NCBI GenBank assembly: GCA_019359355.1
Contig: JAHHHM010000018.1
Span: 85,142 to 149,141 of the forward strand
DNA: 64,000 nt
Origin: Microcoleus vaginatus WJT46-NPBG5
GTDB taxonomy: Bacteria > Cyanobacteriota > Cyanobacteriia > Cyanobacteriales > Oscillatoriaceae
Direction: 5' to 3'
Positions 33,154 through 42,271 of this stretch are shown here, one piece after another (position 1 is the stretch's first letter; every line of letters starts with the position of its first letter). The notes under the pieces are model-generated. The model worked only from the letters and a program-made list of their open reading frames with translations. It had not been told where the DNA came from and searched no databases. Both the position numbers and the translations under genes were made by a program.

Positions 33154-36100
33154 CGAGCTGTAAATTCACTCAAATAATTATCGGCTTCTGGAATATACAA
33201 TCCAGACAGAGAAACCGTGCCTAAATTTAATGCATCTCGCTGTTGCCAAACTTCAAAAATAGCTTGCCGGCCATCATTGAAACTCACTGGGTCGATTTGA
33301 TAAAATTTTACCTGTTTTTCTATTTTCCTCTCTATCATCTTCACCGGCTTCAACTTTAATCCTAACAAATTCAGAATTTTGCCCAGTATTTTTATAGAAC
33401 TCACACACCCTTTTTCTGTTTCCACAGAAATGCTAATTCCAATTGACCTTTTGATATGCTTGCTACACCGGCACGCCTTTGCCTTCAATTCCAGCAGCTC
33501 TAAATCACTCTCCTGAAATTCACGTTCTGGATGAAGAAAATCTAAAATTCCCAAAGCTTTTAAGGCTTCAACCTTCAACGTGTAAGTTTGCACGTCAGGC
33601 AGAAAAACTCTTCCTTCACCTTTTTCTAACTGCTGGTTCCATTCCTGCCGATCTTTAAAATAAAAATACTCGCTTTCATGGGTTAAGTAATAATGCGTTA
33701 AAAGTTGCGAGTAGTAACCTCTATCATCCCGCAGCTTTAATTGCGGTGTAACTTTCACACCATAACGCTGTTTCAAGATATATTTATTAACTTGATAACG
33801 TTCCTCATCCGTTAGCGCGTGCTTAACTAATAAATATTCATATTTTTCTCGGTTAAGAGCAATTGCCTGAGCAACAGCTTCCGCCACCTGTAATTCATTT
33901 TGCTGATGAATTTGTCTAAATTGATGTTTAATTGATAAATATTGATTTGTCTGTTTCTCAAAGTTTTGCTGAACTTTTACAATTTCTAGAATCAGCTTTT
34001 TGCGATTTTTCCAATCCTCCGGATTGACAGTAAGAAATTCCTGACGTAGCTCTCTGAGTCGAGCTTGTGGAGGCAAATTATTAACCACATTTACCTGATG
34101 TCCTTCAGCAATTAAACCTTCTCGCAAAGACTGCCGGTAAAAAGTAATCGAGGCATTGACTCGCGCCGCCATTTTTGCCCAAATTCTCAGGTGAATTAAA
34201 TCATAAACTAAAGGCAAATCCACATCAACCTTATGCAGTGGATTCATTAAAGCTAAGTTTTCTCTGTGATTTTCTTGATACCAGTACGACAGCACCCGGT
34301 AATTTTTACTGCCGCTGCCAATTGAGCCGATACCACGCTTTGCACACCAGATAAACCGAGGAATGCCGGCGCGAACTCTTGCTAATGCCTGCCGCGCTTC
34401 CCAATCTGGAATCACTCCTTGAAAAATCCCGTAAACGCAGTCAAAATGTTCCACATCAATGCTGATGCCGGTTCCCAAACTGGGAGTTACAAAAACCGCG
34501 TCATAATCCTTTGCTCTGTGGTTAATGGCTTCTGCAAAATTTACAGCTTCGTGTCCCGGAGTGCTAGTTGTTTGAGAGTTTACAACGAGCGTTCTAGGAT
34601 ATTGGTGAATCAACTTTTCTAAATGTTGTTTGAGATAACGCTCTATTGTCTCTGAACTATAAAGTCCTGACCGGCTATCCGTTGTAACATAACACTTTTT
34701 TCCTGCAATTAAATCTTGTTCAAGCTGCTGAATCAGCGGTGTTGGGTTTGGACAGTCATAGAAAGTAACATTCCAATCAATTTCAGGTTTCCATTCATTC
34801 ACCACCACCCACGGCTGAATTGAAATGCCGGCCAGCTCTTTGAGATAATCTAAAGAAAGGTCTGACAAATCGGCATCTTGAGCGATAACCGCACCGCCGG
34901 TTTGCATGACTGTAGAAATCAACTGATGAAAAGTTTTTAAAATCTTAACTCGTTTATCTTTACAAGTTTCGCTGTTAAGAAGATGCCATAAGCACTGTTC
35001 TACCTCATCCAAAATCACCAGCGCTCCTTGCCAGTGTTGAGGGTTAATTTTCCCAATTGAATCAATACACAGTCCGAGTAATTGAGGGGAACTTCTACCG
35101 GCTTCCTGGATTCCCCGATTATTAATCCAATTGACTCCGATTTTTTCACACAAAAAACGCCCTAGTTGAATTCTATGAGTGAGCAGCAAAACTGCTCGAC
35201 TTTGCTTTTTAGCTTCTAATACCAACTCTAAAAGCGCAGTCGTTTTTCCGGTTCCTTTGGCGGACTTAACGGCTATCAATCCAGATGTGGGAAAAGGTAG
35301 TTTTCCTAAATAGCGCCGATTAAGAATCAATTGCGGCGGGTAGGTAAATTCAGTGTGGGGTTTAGTTGTGGCTAAATCAGTTTCTAAATCTGCGCTTGCT
35401 TCATAAACGGCTTGGAATGCTTCAGCACCTTGAGAGACAATAAAGTCATCCACTCCTTTTTCTAAACCGGGAAGTCTGATGACTTTAACCGCACAATTTT
35501 TTTCCTCTAAAAGCTCACCCAATTGAGTGATTGCTTGATTGACTGCTTTGATAGTTTTCGGCTGAGTTTCATAATCAAAGCAAATGTAAAACGTACGCGT
35601 CGGCAGTGTAAGCGCTGCCAATTCAGGAATCAGCCGGCGACTCATGACTCTGCCTTGTGCGTCTCGCGTCACCCGATAGCTGCTGGTAATTCCCGGGACG
35701 GCAAGCGCTGCATATCCCCGACTCAACAACGCCGCCGCTTTCTTCGCGCCTTCACAAATAATGAGCGGAATTTGCGCCTCCACCACCCACTGCCAAAATC
35801 CCAGCGCTTCCCCTCCCTCTGCGATCTCAGGATTTGCCGGCATCGACACTGCATAACGCTGAGCAATTTGCTGCCAGATGTGAAGCGGCACTTTCAGACA
35901 AAATACTCGTGTCGGCGTGCAGGGAGGATGCTCGTACTTCACCGGCTTGCCGGTTTTATCCTGCCTGGGATGGTTTGGCTTGTAGCACCCCCATTCCATT
36001 AAACCCCAATCACTCAGCGGATCTCGTCCCGCACACCACCACCCCCCATCGGCTACCTGAGCGTAGCGATGCAGCCATCCACCGCTCACCCGTCCGGCAT

Positions 36101-36251
36101 TATTGCGGTGTATATCATCGGATATTAGTAAATGCGTGTAAATTGCATCTTCTTCTAGAGACGTGAAGTTGAGCGAAGCCAGAGTGCCGTCAATGCCACT
36201 CTCTTCAATTAATTCTTGCAAGTGTTCCGGGTGCAGACTTTGCCGATGCAT
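33123..36251 (-). CDS. CyRepA1-family plasmid replication protein (DUF3854/Toprim plus helicase)
   Basis: A 1042-residue protein. Residues about 20-150 are a conserved N-terminal region with WWCAGRDPLSDWGLMEWGCYKP. A DUF3854/Toprim-like domain follows (about 158-270) with IICEGAKKAAAL (Glu167) and ICFDYET (Asp226). A P-loop ATPase/helicase comes next, with Walker A SAKGTGKTTALL (Lys336) and Walker B LVILDEVEQ (Asp415-Glu416), then a helicase-C-like part (VFVTPSLGTGISIDVEHFD) and a long Lys/Glu-rich C-terminus. This matches the CyRepA1 Rep family of cyanobacterial plasmids. Here it is flanked by housekeeping genes (PBP2, purU). It suggests an integrated plasmid or mobile replicon remnant. Dyads and an AT-rich promoter lie upstream. 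Confidence 0.85.
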   Translation of the reverse strand: MHRQSLHPEHLQELIEESGIDGTLASLNFTSLEEDAIYTHLLISDDIHRNNAGRVSGGWLHRYAQVADGGWWCAGRDPLSDWGLMEWGCYKPNHPRQDKTGKPVKYEHPPCTPTRVFCLKVPLHIWQQIAQRYAVSMPANPEIAEGGEALGFWQWVVEAQIPLIICEGAKKAAALLSRGYAALAVPGITSSYRVTRDAQGRVMSRRLIPELAALTLPTRTFYICFDYETQPKTIKAVNQAITQLGELLEEKNCAVKVIRLPGLEKGVDDFIVSQGAEAFQAVYEASADLETDLATTKPHTEFTYPPQLILNRRYLGKLPFPTSGLIAVKSAKGTGKTTALLELVLEAKKQSRAVLLLTHRIQLGRFLCEKIGVNWINNRGIQEAGRSSPQLLGLCIDSIGKINPQHWQGALVILDEVEQCLWHLLNSETCKDKRVKILKTFHQLISTVMQTGGAVIAQDADLSDLSLDYLKELAGISIQPWVVVNEWKPEIDWNVTFYDCPNPTPLIQQLEQDLIAGKKCYVTTDSRSGLYSSETIERYLKQHLEKLIHQYPRTLVVNSQTTSTPGHEAVNFAEAINHRAKDYDAVFVTPSLGTGISIDVEHFDCVYGIFQGVIPDWEARQALARVRAGIPRFIWCAKRGIGSIGSGSKNYRVLSYWYQENHRENLALMNPLHKVDVDLPLVYDLIHLRIWAKMAARVNASITFYRQSLREGLIAEGHQVNVVNNLPPQARLRELRQEFLTVNPEDWKNRKKLILEIVKVQQNFEKQTNQYLSIKHQFRQIHQQNELQVAEAVAQAIALNREKYEYLLVKHALTDEERYQVNKYILKQRYGVKVTPQLKLRDDRGYYSQLLTHYYLTHESEYFYFKDRQEWNQQLEKGEGRVFLPDVQTYTLKVEALKALGILDFLHPEREFQESDLELLELKAKACRCSKHIKRSIGISISVETEKGCVSSIKILGKILNLLGLKLKPVKMIERKIEKQVKFYQIDPVSFNDGRQAIFEVWQQRDALNLGTVSLSGLYIPEADNYLSEFTARQAIYEVALL

Positions 36252-36336
36252 GAGCGAGTATCCTTCCCAAAGTAGGCGACGGATCTAAAACCCTATCATG
36301 ACCGGCCACTTTATAACCGGCTAATTTACCCGTAAA

Positions 36337-36352
36337 ACACTAAATATAGTGT
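36337..36352. promoter_or_regulatory. Dyad upstream of the Rep gene
   Basis: ACACTA-AATA-TAGTGT (36337-36352) is a perfect 6+6 dyad about 85 bp before the Rep start codon, beside TATATATGG-type AT-rich sequence and a repeated ACCGGC (36301 and 36316). It could be an operator for Rep or part of an origin; no iterated direct repeats typical of iterons were found. Confidence 0.4.
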
Positions 36353-36409
36353 GTGCTATTTTGCTGTATGCTATATATGGGGTATGACGCCCTCCCCACT
36401 CAGCCGCGC

Positions 36410-37264
36410 TCATTCAAAAACGACCGTCCGATTCCCGTAGACTAACACGCGATTTCGCAAATGCAAACGCACCGCACGCGCTAAAACCACCCGCTCTAAG
36501 TCCTTTCCTTTGCGAATCAAATCGCTAGTTGTATCCCGATGACTCACCCTCACGACATCCTGCTCAATAATCGGGCCGGCATCTAATTCATCAGTCACAT
36601 AATGTGCTGTTGCGCCAATAATTTTTACGCCCCGCTCATAGGCACGCTCGTAAGGATTTGCTCCTGCAAAAGCCGGCAAAAATGAATGATGAATATTGAT
36701 AATTTGCGGAAAATTGGAGATAAAATTACCACTGAGAATTTGCATATATTTGGCTAAAACAACCAAATCAATTTTGTATTGCTGCAGCAATTCTAACTGT
36801 TTAGATTCTTGCTCTAATTTATTTTCTTTAGTCACTGGCAAGTGATAAAAATCAATTCCAAATTGCTTTGCGACATCACCAAGCGCCGCATGATTGCTAA
36901 TAATTACAGGAATCTCTGCTGCAAATTCCTTTGCGCGCTGACGCCAAATTAGATCCAACAGACAGTGATCTTGCCGGCTTACCCAAATCGCAATGCGAGG
37001 CACCGTATCAGAAAAGTGTAACTGCCAACTCGCTTGTAGCGGTTCCGCAATTTCTGCAAATGCCGAGGCGATCTCATCACGCGGTAAATCAAATCCATCT
37101 ATCTGCCACTCCAGCCGGCTAAGAAACAACCCAGCCGTAAAATCAGTGTGGTGATCGGCATGAATAATATTGCCGTGATGGGCATAGATAAAATTCGCCA
37201 ACTTAGCAACCAGTCCCCGTTGATCGGGACAAGACACTAGCAGCGTTGCAGTAGGACTAGTCAT
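36410..37264 (-). CDS. purU: Formyltetrahydrofolate deformylase
   Basis: A 284-residue enzyme that hydrolyses 10-formyl-THF to THF and formate. The N-terminal ACT domain (about 5-85, LLVSCPDQRGLVAKLANFIY) is followed by a formyltransferase-like catalytic domain containing NIHHSFLPAFAGANPYE and IGATAHYVTDELDAGPIIEQ, with the conserved Asn, His and Asp. Length and domain order are normal. It is divergent from the small membrane-protein gene at 37.7 kb and convergent with nothing; the Rep promoter region follows its stop. Confidence 0.95.
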   Translation of the reverse strand: MTSPTATLLVSCPDQRGLVAKLANFIYAHHGNIIHADHHTDFTAGLFLSRLEWQIDGFDLPRDEIASAFAEIAEPLQASWQLHFSDTVPRIAIWVSRQDHCLLDLIWRQRAKEFAAEIPVIISNHAALGDVAKQFGIDFYHLPVTKENKLEQESKQLELLQQYKIDLVVLAKYMQILSGNFISNFPQIINIHHSFLPAFAGANPYERAYERGVKIIGATAHYVTDELDAGPIIEQDVVRVSHRDTTSDLIRKGKDLERVVLARAVRLHLRNRVLVYGNRTVVFE

Positions 37265-37741
37265 AAACAGAGTGCATCAAAATAAAATCGTTTGTATCCA
37301 CATTGTGCCTTGAGAAAGCTTGCCGGCACGCACCCCTTAAACTTACTGCAAAAATCCTAACAGCCATAAGGCACGAATCATGACACCTGGTGCAAAAACC
37401 TGAAAAGCCCAGAGCCAGGGCATTAAAGCATGAACACTATCTACATCTACCTAAAAACAGACTTTCATTCACATCTGTGGCTTATCTGCCTCTACCTAAC
37501 GACATATTATCGCCCAGAGCTGCGTTTATCTGCGGTTTAAAATAAAAAAATAAATAGCCATCCAATAGCCGGCAGAGCCTTCTCCAGCCCATAGTGCCGA
37601 CAATCTGCTTTTCTATCAAATCCAGTTCAATCGCACCCCATGCCGGCCCCGCTCATAAACGTTCCCTATTGCCGTAAACTAGCAAGCATCTGTGACGAGA
37701 CATTGCGAACATTAAGCGGCTTGCTAGGAAAACAAAGAAGT
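37265..37741. other. Intergenic region upstream of purU and a small membrane gene
   Basis: No recognisable gene or strong hairpin. It includes 102 bp (37640-37741) that could be coding if the following gene used its upstream ATG. Confidence 0.35.
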
Positions 37742-37936
37742 ATGGAGAGCAATGCTGGGTTTATTATCAAAGTGCTGATCGCCTCAACTGTCATATCTGT
37801 CGCGATCAAGTACGCGGGTGTTATCGCCACCATCCGCCCAGCGCCTAACCAAGCCTTAATCGCGGTGTTACTGCCAACCGTAATTATGGCTATAGCCCTT
37901 TTTTGGCGCTCGTTGCAACAAAAGAGTGAAGGGTGA
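37742..37936 (+). CDS. Small two-helix membrane protein
   Basis: A 64-residue product from the ATG at 37742 with two predicted membrane helices, FIIKVLIASTVISVAIKYAG and ALIAVLLPTVIMAIALFW. An upstream in-frame ATG at 37640 would add 34 polar residues of unlikely coding character. No domain is recognised. It lies 135 bp before the AI-2E transporter gene in the same orientation. Confidence 0.6.
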   Translation: MESNAGFIIKVLIASTVISVAIKYAGVIATIRPAPNQALIAVLLPTVIMAIALFWRSLQQKSEG

Positions 37937-38071
37937 AGAAACTTTGAGCGACAAATTGTCTCTGTTGACTTGATCGCTCAGTCCTCAAAACTAATCCTTC
38001 TCAACTTTTTACTCTTCTTTAACGACCTTTCACACTTCACCTCTAAGCCCAAATGACAAGGAGTCAGCACT

Positions 38072-39271
38072 GTGCAACTCGGTAAATGGATCGGTTTATT
38101 AGCCTTAATCCTTTCCCTATATATCCTCTGGCAAATTCGGCAAGTCATGTTGCTACTATTTGCCGCAGTTGTGCTAGCAACAGCCCTGAATATGCTGGCT
38201 CGCCGGCTGCAAAAGTTCAAACTGCCAAGAACAATAGCTGTCCTGCTGTCGGTCGCGATTTTACTGGCCGTATTAACCGGCTTTTTCTTACTAATTGTTC
38301 CACCCTTTATCGCTCAGTATAAAGAACTAACAACAACCAAGCTCCCGCAGGTTGTAGAACTGTTAAATACTTGGCGCAATCAGCTTAGACCCCGTGTTCC
38401 TACTCAGTTAATGGAGTATTTACCAGATGTTAAAAGCTTTAGTCAACAACTACAGCCGATAGCCGAGCGGATTTTGGGGCGTTCGTTTGTATTTTTGTCT
38501 GGATCGCTGGTTATTATCGTCAATTTTTTACTGGTGGTGATTTTAACGCTGATGCTGCTAGCTCAGCCTATGTCCTACCGCAAAGCATTTGTAAGACTGT
38601 TTCCATCCTTCTACCGGCGACGAGTAGAGGTGATTCTTGACCGATGTGAAGTCGCACTGGGGGGATGGATTTTCGGCGCACTTATCAGCATGAGTGTGGT
38701 GGGAATTTTGAGCTTTATTGGCTTATCAGTTTTGCACGTTCCGCTGGCTTTAGCCCAAGGCATCTTGGCAGGATTGCTAAACTTTATTCCCAATATTGGC
38801 CCGACCTTAAGCGTTGTGTTACCAATGGGAATCTCGCTTTTGGACGCGCCTTGGAAAGCTGGAGCTGTATTTCTTCTATACCTCTTGATCCAGCAGTTTG
38901 AAACTAACTTGCTGACGCCCTACGTCATGGCTCAACAGGTGTCACTACTGCCGGCAGTCACCTTATTAGCCCAAGTATTCTTCGCCACTTTTTTTGGATT
39001 TTTAGGATTTTTATTGGCGCTACCCCTAACAGTTGTCGGTCAAGTTTGGGTGCAAGAAGTATTAATCCACGATGTGCTAGATCCGTGGCGGACAGATAAA
39101 GATGCAGAGGGCACTGAGACAGCCGTTATAGTTAACGCTCCAGCAGACGCTAATACCCTGCCGGCTGAAAGTGATGGGCCAGTTGATCAGCCGGTGCAGC
39201 CCAACAACCCTTCAACCGGGAGTACACAACCTCACAAGCATCCCAAAGCTGATGATGCGGATACGCCGTAA
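38072..39271 (+). CDS. AI-2E family transporter (YdiK/TqsA-like)
   Basis: A 399-residue membrane protein of the AI-2E transporter family. It has about eight helices: an N-terminal pair (IGLLALILSLYILWQIRQVMLLLFAAVVLATALNM region), a central soluble stretch (about 90-150), then FIGLSVLHVPLALAQGILAGLLNFIPNIGPTL, the family signature region, and a Pro/Thr-rich cytoplasmic tail (about 345-399). The GTG start at 38072 is preceded by AAGGAGT. Members export diverse small molecules or act as Na+/H+ exchangers; substrate is not predictable. Confidence 0.88.
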   Translation: MQLGKWIGLLALILSLYILWQIRQVMLLLFAAVVLATALNMLARRLQKFKLPRTIAVLLSVAILLAVLTGFFLLIVPPFIAQYKELTTTKLPQVVELLNTWRNQLRPRVPTQLMEYLPDVKSFSQQLQPIAERILGRSFVFLSGSLVIIVNFLLVVILTLMLLAQPMSYRKAFVRLFPSFYRRRVEVILDRCEVALGGWIFGALISMSVVGILSFIGLSVLHVPLALAQGILAGLLNFIPNIGPTLSVVLPMGISLLDAPWKAGAVFLLYLLIQQFETNLLTPYVMAQQVSLLPAVTLLAQVFFATFFGFLGFLLALPLTVVGQVWVQEVLIHDVLDPWRTDKDAEGTETAVIVNAPADANTLPAESDGPVDQPVQPNNPSTGSTQPHKHPKADDADTP

Positions 39272-39452
39272 TTCAAAAAGTGCTGCCGGTGAAATTCCGC
39301 AATATTTGAATATCAGCGAATGAGCCTTTAAGAAAGCCAATTTCTGCATCCCTCCGCTCTCCTCCTCAATTCGGACAGAAAAACAGAGTGGAGTCCCAGA
39401 TTAAAGCTGATAGCGTTCCTCAACACCCAGGCAAGGCATCTAGCACAGAATT

Positions 39453-40634
39453 ATGAGAACCATCGCCGAAATTAACGACAAAATCAGCCGCCAGTGTGCC
39501 GTAGTTTGGACGGTGGAAGAATTGAAAGCGCGGGTGAGCGAAGTCGGTGTCACCCAAGCCGCCAAGGAAGTAGACGTGATTGCCACCGGCACCTTTGAAC
39601 CGATGGAATCCTCTGGAGCGATTATCAACCTTGGCCACACCGATCCACCAATTAAAATTCGCCGGTGCTGGTTAGATAACGTTTCGGCTTACTCTGGGTT
39701 TGGGGCAGTCGATTTATATTTGGGTGCCACCCAAGTTACAGAAACCGCAGATGGAGAAGAATCCCGCGAGCGAGGGGGTGGCCATGTTATTGAAGATTTA
39801 ATTGCCGGCAAACCCGTAGCGCTACGCGCACTGGGACAGGTGACAGACTGTTACCCCCGCGCCACATTTGAAACCACTATCACCCGCGACACGATTAATC
39901 AGTTTTACCTGTATAATCCTCGCAACCTTTACCAAAACTTCATTGTGGGCATCAATGGCGGCGAACGTCCCTTGTTTACCTACCTTGGACCCTTGCAACC
40001 CCGCCTAGGGAATGCAGTTTACTCGAATCCCGGTGCCGTCTCTCCCCTATGGAATGACCCAGACTTGCAACTGATTGGCATTGGCACCCGCGTTTTTTTG
40101 GGCGGCGGCATCGGTTATGTTGCCTGGGAAGGCACGCAGCACTTCCCATTGCAAAAACGCCTGCCCAATCGCACACCCATTGGCCCAGCAGCCACCTTAG
40201 CTTTAATCGGAGATGCCAAGCAGATGCAACGCCGTTGGGTGCGCGGGTGCTACTTCAAAAATTACGGCCCTTCCTTGATGCTGGGTGTCGGTGTTCCTCT
40301 GCCGGTGTTGCGCGAAGACGTTGTGGCCAACTGCGCTGTGCGAGACCAGGAACTCGTAGCACCGATTGTGGATTTCTCCATTCCCCGCCGCGTCCGCCCC
40401 ACCTTTGGTTTAGTGAGTTACGCCCAGCTTAAGACTGGTCGCATTACGATTGACGGCAAATCTGTGCGAGTCGCGCCCCTGGCCAGCATCTTTTTATCTC
40501 ATCAAGTCGCCTTGGAATTGAAACAGTGGATTTTGCTGTCGCAATTTACCCTCAGCGAGCCGGTGGCCCCCCTACCGATGGATCGCTCATTTTTGCCCCA
40601 AGACTTGTGGGGCGCTCAGATTACTCTCGAATAG
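39453..40634 (+). CDS. DUF39 homocysteine-biosynthesis-type protein
   Basis: A 393-residue DUF39 protein beginning MRTIAEINDKISRQCAVVWT, with VIATGTFEPMESSGAIINLG, CWLDNVSAYSGFGAVDLYLGATQ and WEGTQHFPLQ segments. In methanogenic archaea this family, with a NIL-ferredoxin partner, is implicated in making homocysteine from aspartate semialdehyde and sulfide. In cyanobacteria it is common but uncharacterised, and no ferredoxin partner is adjacent here. The family name is secure; the cyanobacterial reaction is not. Confidence 0.85.
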   Translation: MRTIAEINDKISRQCAVVWTVEELKARVSEVGVTQAAKEVDVIATGTFEPMESSGAIINLGHTDPPIKIRRCWLDNVSAYSGFGAVDLYLGATQVTETADGEESRERGGGHVIEDLIAGKPVALRALGQVTDCYPRATFETTITRDTINQFYLYNPRNLYQNFIVGINGGERPLFTYLGPLQPRLGNAVYSNPGAVSPLWNDPDLQLIGIGTRVFLGGGIGYVAWEGTQHFPLQKRLPNRTPIGPAATLALIGDAKQMQRRWVRGCYFKNYGPSLMLGVGVPLPVLREDVVANCAVRDQELVAPIVDFSIPRRVRPTFGLVSYAQLKTGRITIDGKSVRVAPLASIFLSHQVALELKQWILLSQFTLSEPVAPLPMDRSFLPQDLWGAQITLE

Positions 40635-40721
40635 AGCGGGGGCACAATGGCAAAGACAACTCTGAATTTTTAATTATGAATTCATATCAAAATTCAAAAT
40701 TAAAACTCCAAAATTGTCCCT

Positions 40722-41762
40722 TCAACTTTCTTGAGGCGGCTCATTCGGCGGTGGCCGCTTGATGATCGGTTTAGAAACCGGCGTCTTGCGTTTAGGTGGT
40801 GTGCTGGCAGCAGCAGATTGCGGTCTGCGCGGGCTAGGCGAGGCGCTGCGGTAATTACCCCCACCCGGGCGGCCTTTTCTGAAGGGCTTTGTACCGGGCC
40901 TTTTCGGCTTACCAGGCAGCGGGCCAATATTTTCACTTTCCTGAATTACAAGCGCCTCTGCTTGTCGGTGGACCTGTAAGGCCCAGAAGTGCCCCACTGC
41001 TTTACCGGCAAGTGTACCGTTGAGCTTCAACTTGAAGAACTTCGTTTCATCAGCCTCTTTGCGAGGAGCTTGTCGAATTTTGATAACAATGTATTCCTGT
41101 TCTTGGGATTGGTAAATGACCTCGCCGCGAACCGAAAAATAGCCATCTGCAACCGGCATTGACTGGGGTGCCGGCTCCACCGGCGCATCCTCAGCAGGTG
41201 CAAGATCCCCCGACGCAAGGGTTTCTGGCTCCCACACCCCCACAATTTGGGCGTGCAAGTTGCCATCCTTCTGACGGGTGCGCGGGTAAACCACCCACAG
41301 ATGCTCTTGTTCCAAATTCAGGTGATTCTTCACCAAACTCATAATCCGACCCAACAGCACAGCATCGATCACTGTACCGTCTGTGGTAAGGAGTATCCCC
41401 TGAGTGAATTGATCAGCTGAGGCGATATAGCGACCTTGAATTAAGCCAATTGCTCGGTATTGCATTGGCTCACTCGGCGGCGGAATCGGTTGCTGTCGGA
41501 TGCCTGCGAGTGCTGAATTAGAGGAGGATTCATCCTCTCCCTCATTTTCTTCGCTAGGCGGGGATGTCTGAGAACTCAGAAGGGTTCCTTCACCGGCACT
41601 TTCACTTTCCGCACTGGCAGCCGGTTCGGAATCACTGCCAGGGGAGGCATCGGCTGGCGATAAGGAAGGGGGCGGGTTCGTAGCCTGCAAATCGTCAGGC
41701 TGGTTTGGGTCAGATGCAGCAGAATCCGGTGATTGAGGGAACTGCTCAGGAGACATACTCAT
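40722..41762 (-). CDS. Cyanobacterial protein with acidic N-terminus and basic C-terminus
   Basis: A 346-residue protein in three parts. Residues about 1-105 are a disordered acidic Ser/Pro/Glu/Asp-rich region. Residues about 106-270 are a folded, probably beta-rich core (YRAIGLIQGRYIASADQFTQ, GVWEPETLAS, FSVRGEVIYQ, FFKLKLNGTLAG). Residues about 280-346 form a strongly basic Pro/Arg/Lys tail (KPKRPGTKPFRKGRPGGG). A nucleic-acid or ribosome association is suggested by the tail but unproven. The gene converges with the DUF39 gene. Function unknown. Confidence 0.75.
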   Translation of the reverse strand: MSMSPEQFPQSPDSAASDPNQPDDLQATNPPPSLSPADASPGSDSEPAASAESESAGEGTLLSSQTSPPSEENEGEDESSSNSALAGIRQQPIPPPSEPMQYRAIGLIQGRYIASADQFTQGILLTTDGTVIDAVLLGRIMSLVKNHLNLEQEHLWVVYPRTRQKDGNLHAQIVGVWEPETLASGDLAPAEDAPVEPAPQSMPVADGYFSVRGEVIYQSQEQEYIVIKIRQAPRKEADETKFFKLKLNGTLAGKAVGHFWALQVHRQAEALVIQESENIGPLPGKPKRPGTKPFRKGRPGGGNYRSASPSPRRPQSAAASTPPKRKTPVSKPIIKRPPPNEPPQES

Positions 41763-42271
41763 AAAACCTCCGGCAAAGACACATGGCCGATGTGAGTTGA
41801 GTCGGGATGTGCACGTTTTCTGTATTGAGATGCTTGCTGTTGACAGGTTGAGTGATGAGTGGGCGACTTTATCATAAAGAAAAACAAGCCCACAAGAGAC
41901 TCCTGCTTAAAGCAGGGAGTAGTTGGCATCAGTCAGCTTATTTTACTGAATGCAAGTATGCTGCGAGAGGATCAGCAAGATTTCTCTGAAATAAGCTTGA
42001 TGTTAAACGCTTCTGGTGAGCACTTGCAGTTCTATCAGCCGGCTTAAAGATTGCCGTTTTGTCTAACCTTATGCTGATTGCCGGGGATGCCTGAGATTGC
42101 CAGCCAGCTAAATTTTTATTGCAGTGCCGGTGGGGTATCTCACCCCCGGCTATCTTCTTAGAATCAGCATTTTTGAACATTAAAATTGTCTCAGTTACGC
42201 CTCAGTGCCATATTCAGGCTGTCGGCATCTTGCACAATAGTCTTTATGGTGCAGTTTCTACTATCAATTGC
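41763..42271. other. Intergenic region with a transposon-end-like hairpin
   Basis: No gene is recognised in 509 bp. It contains a hairpin of the kind found at IS200/IS605-type right ends (41898-41919) and ordinary sequence otherwise. Confidence 0.4.
41898..41919. repeat. ACTCCTGCTT/AAGCAGGGAGT hairpin, possible IS200/IS605-end remnant
   Basis: An imperfect palindrome with one bulged G, in the context AAGAG-hairpin-AGTTGG. Right ends of IS200/IS605-type elements carry a subterminal hairpin of this look. No TnpA or TnpB coding remains nearby, so only a relic is possible. Confidence 0.35.
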
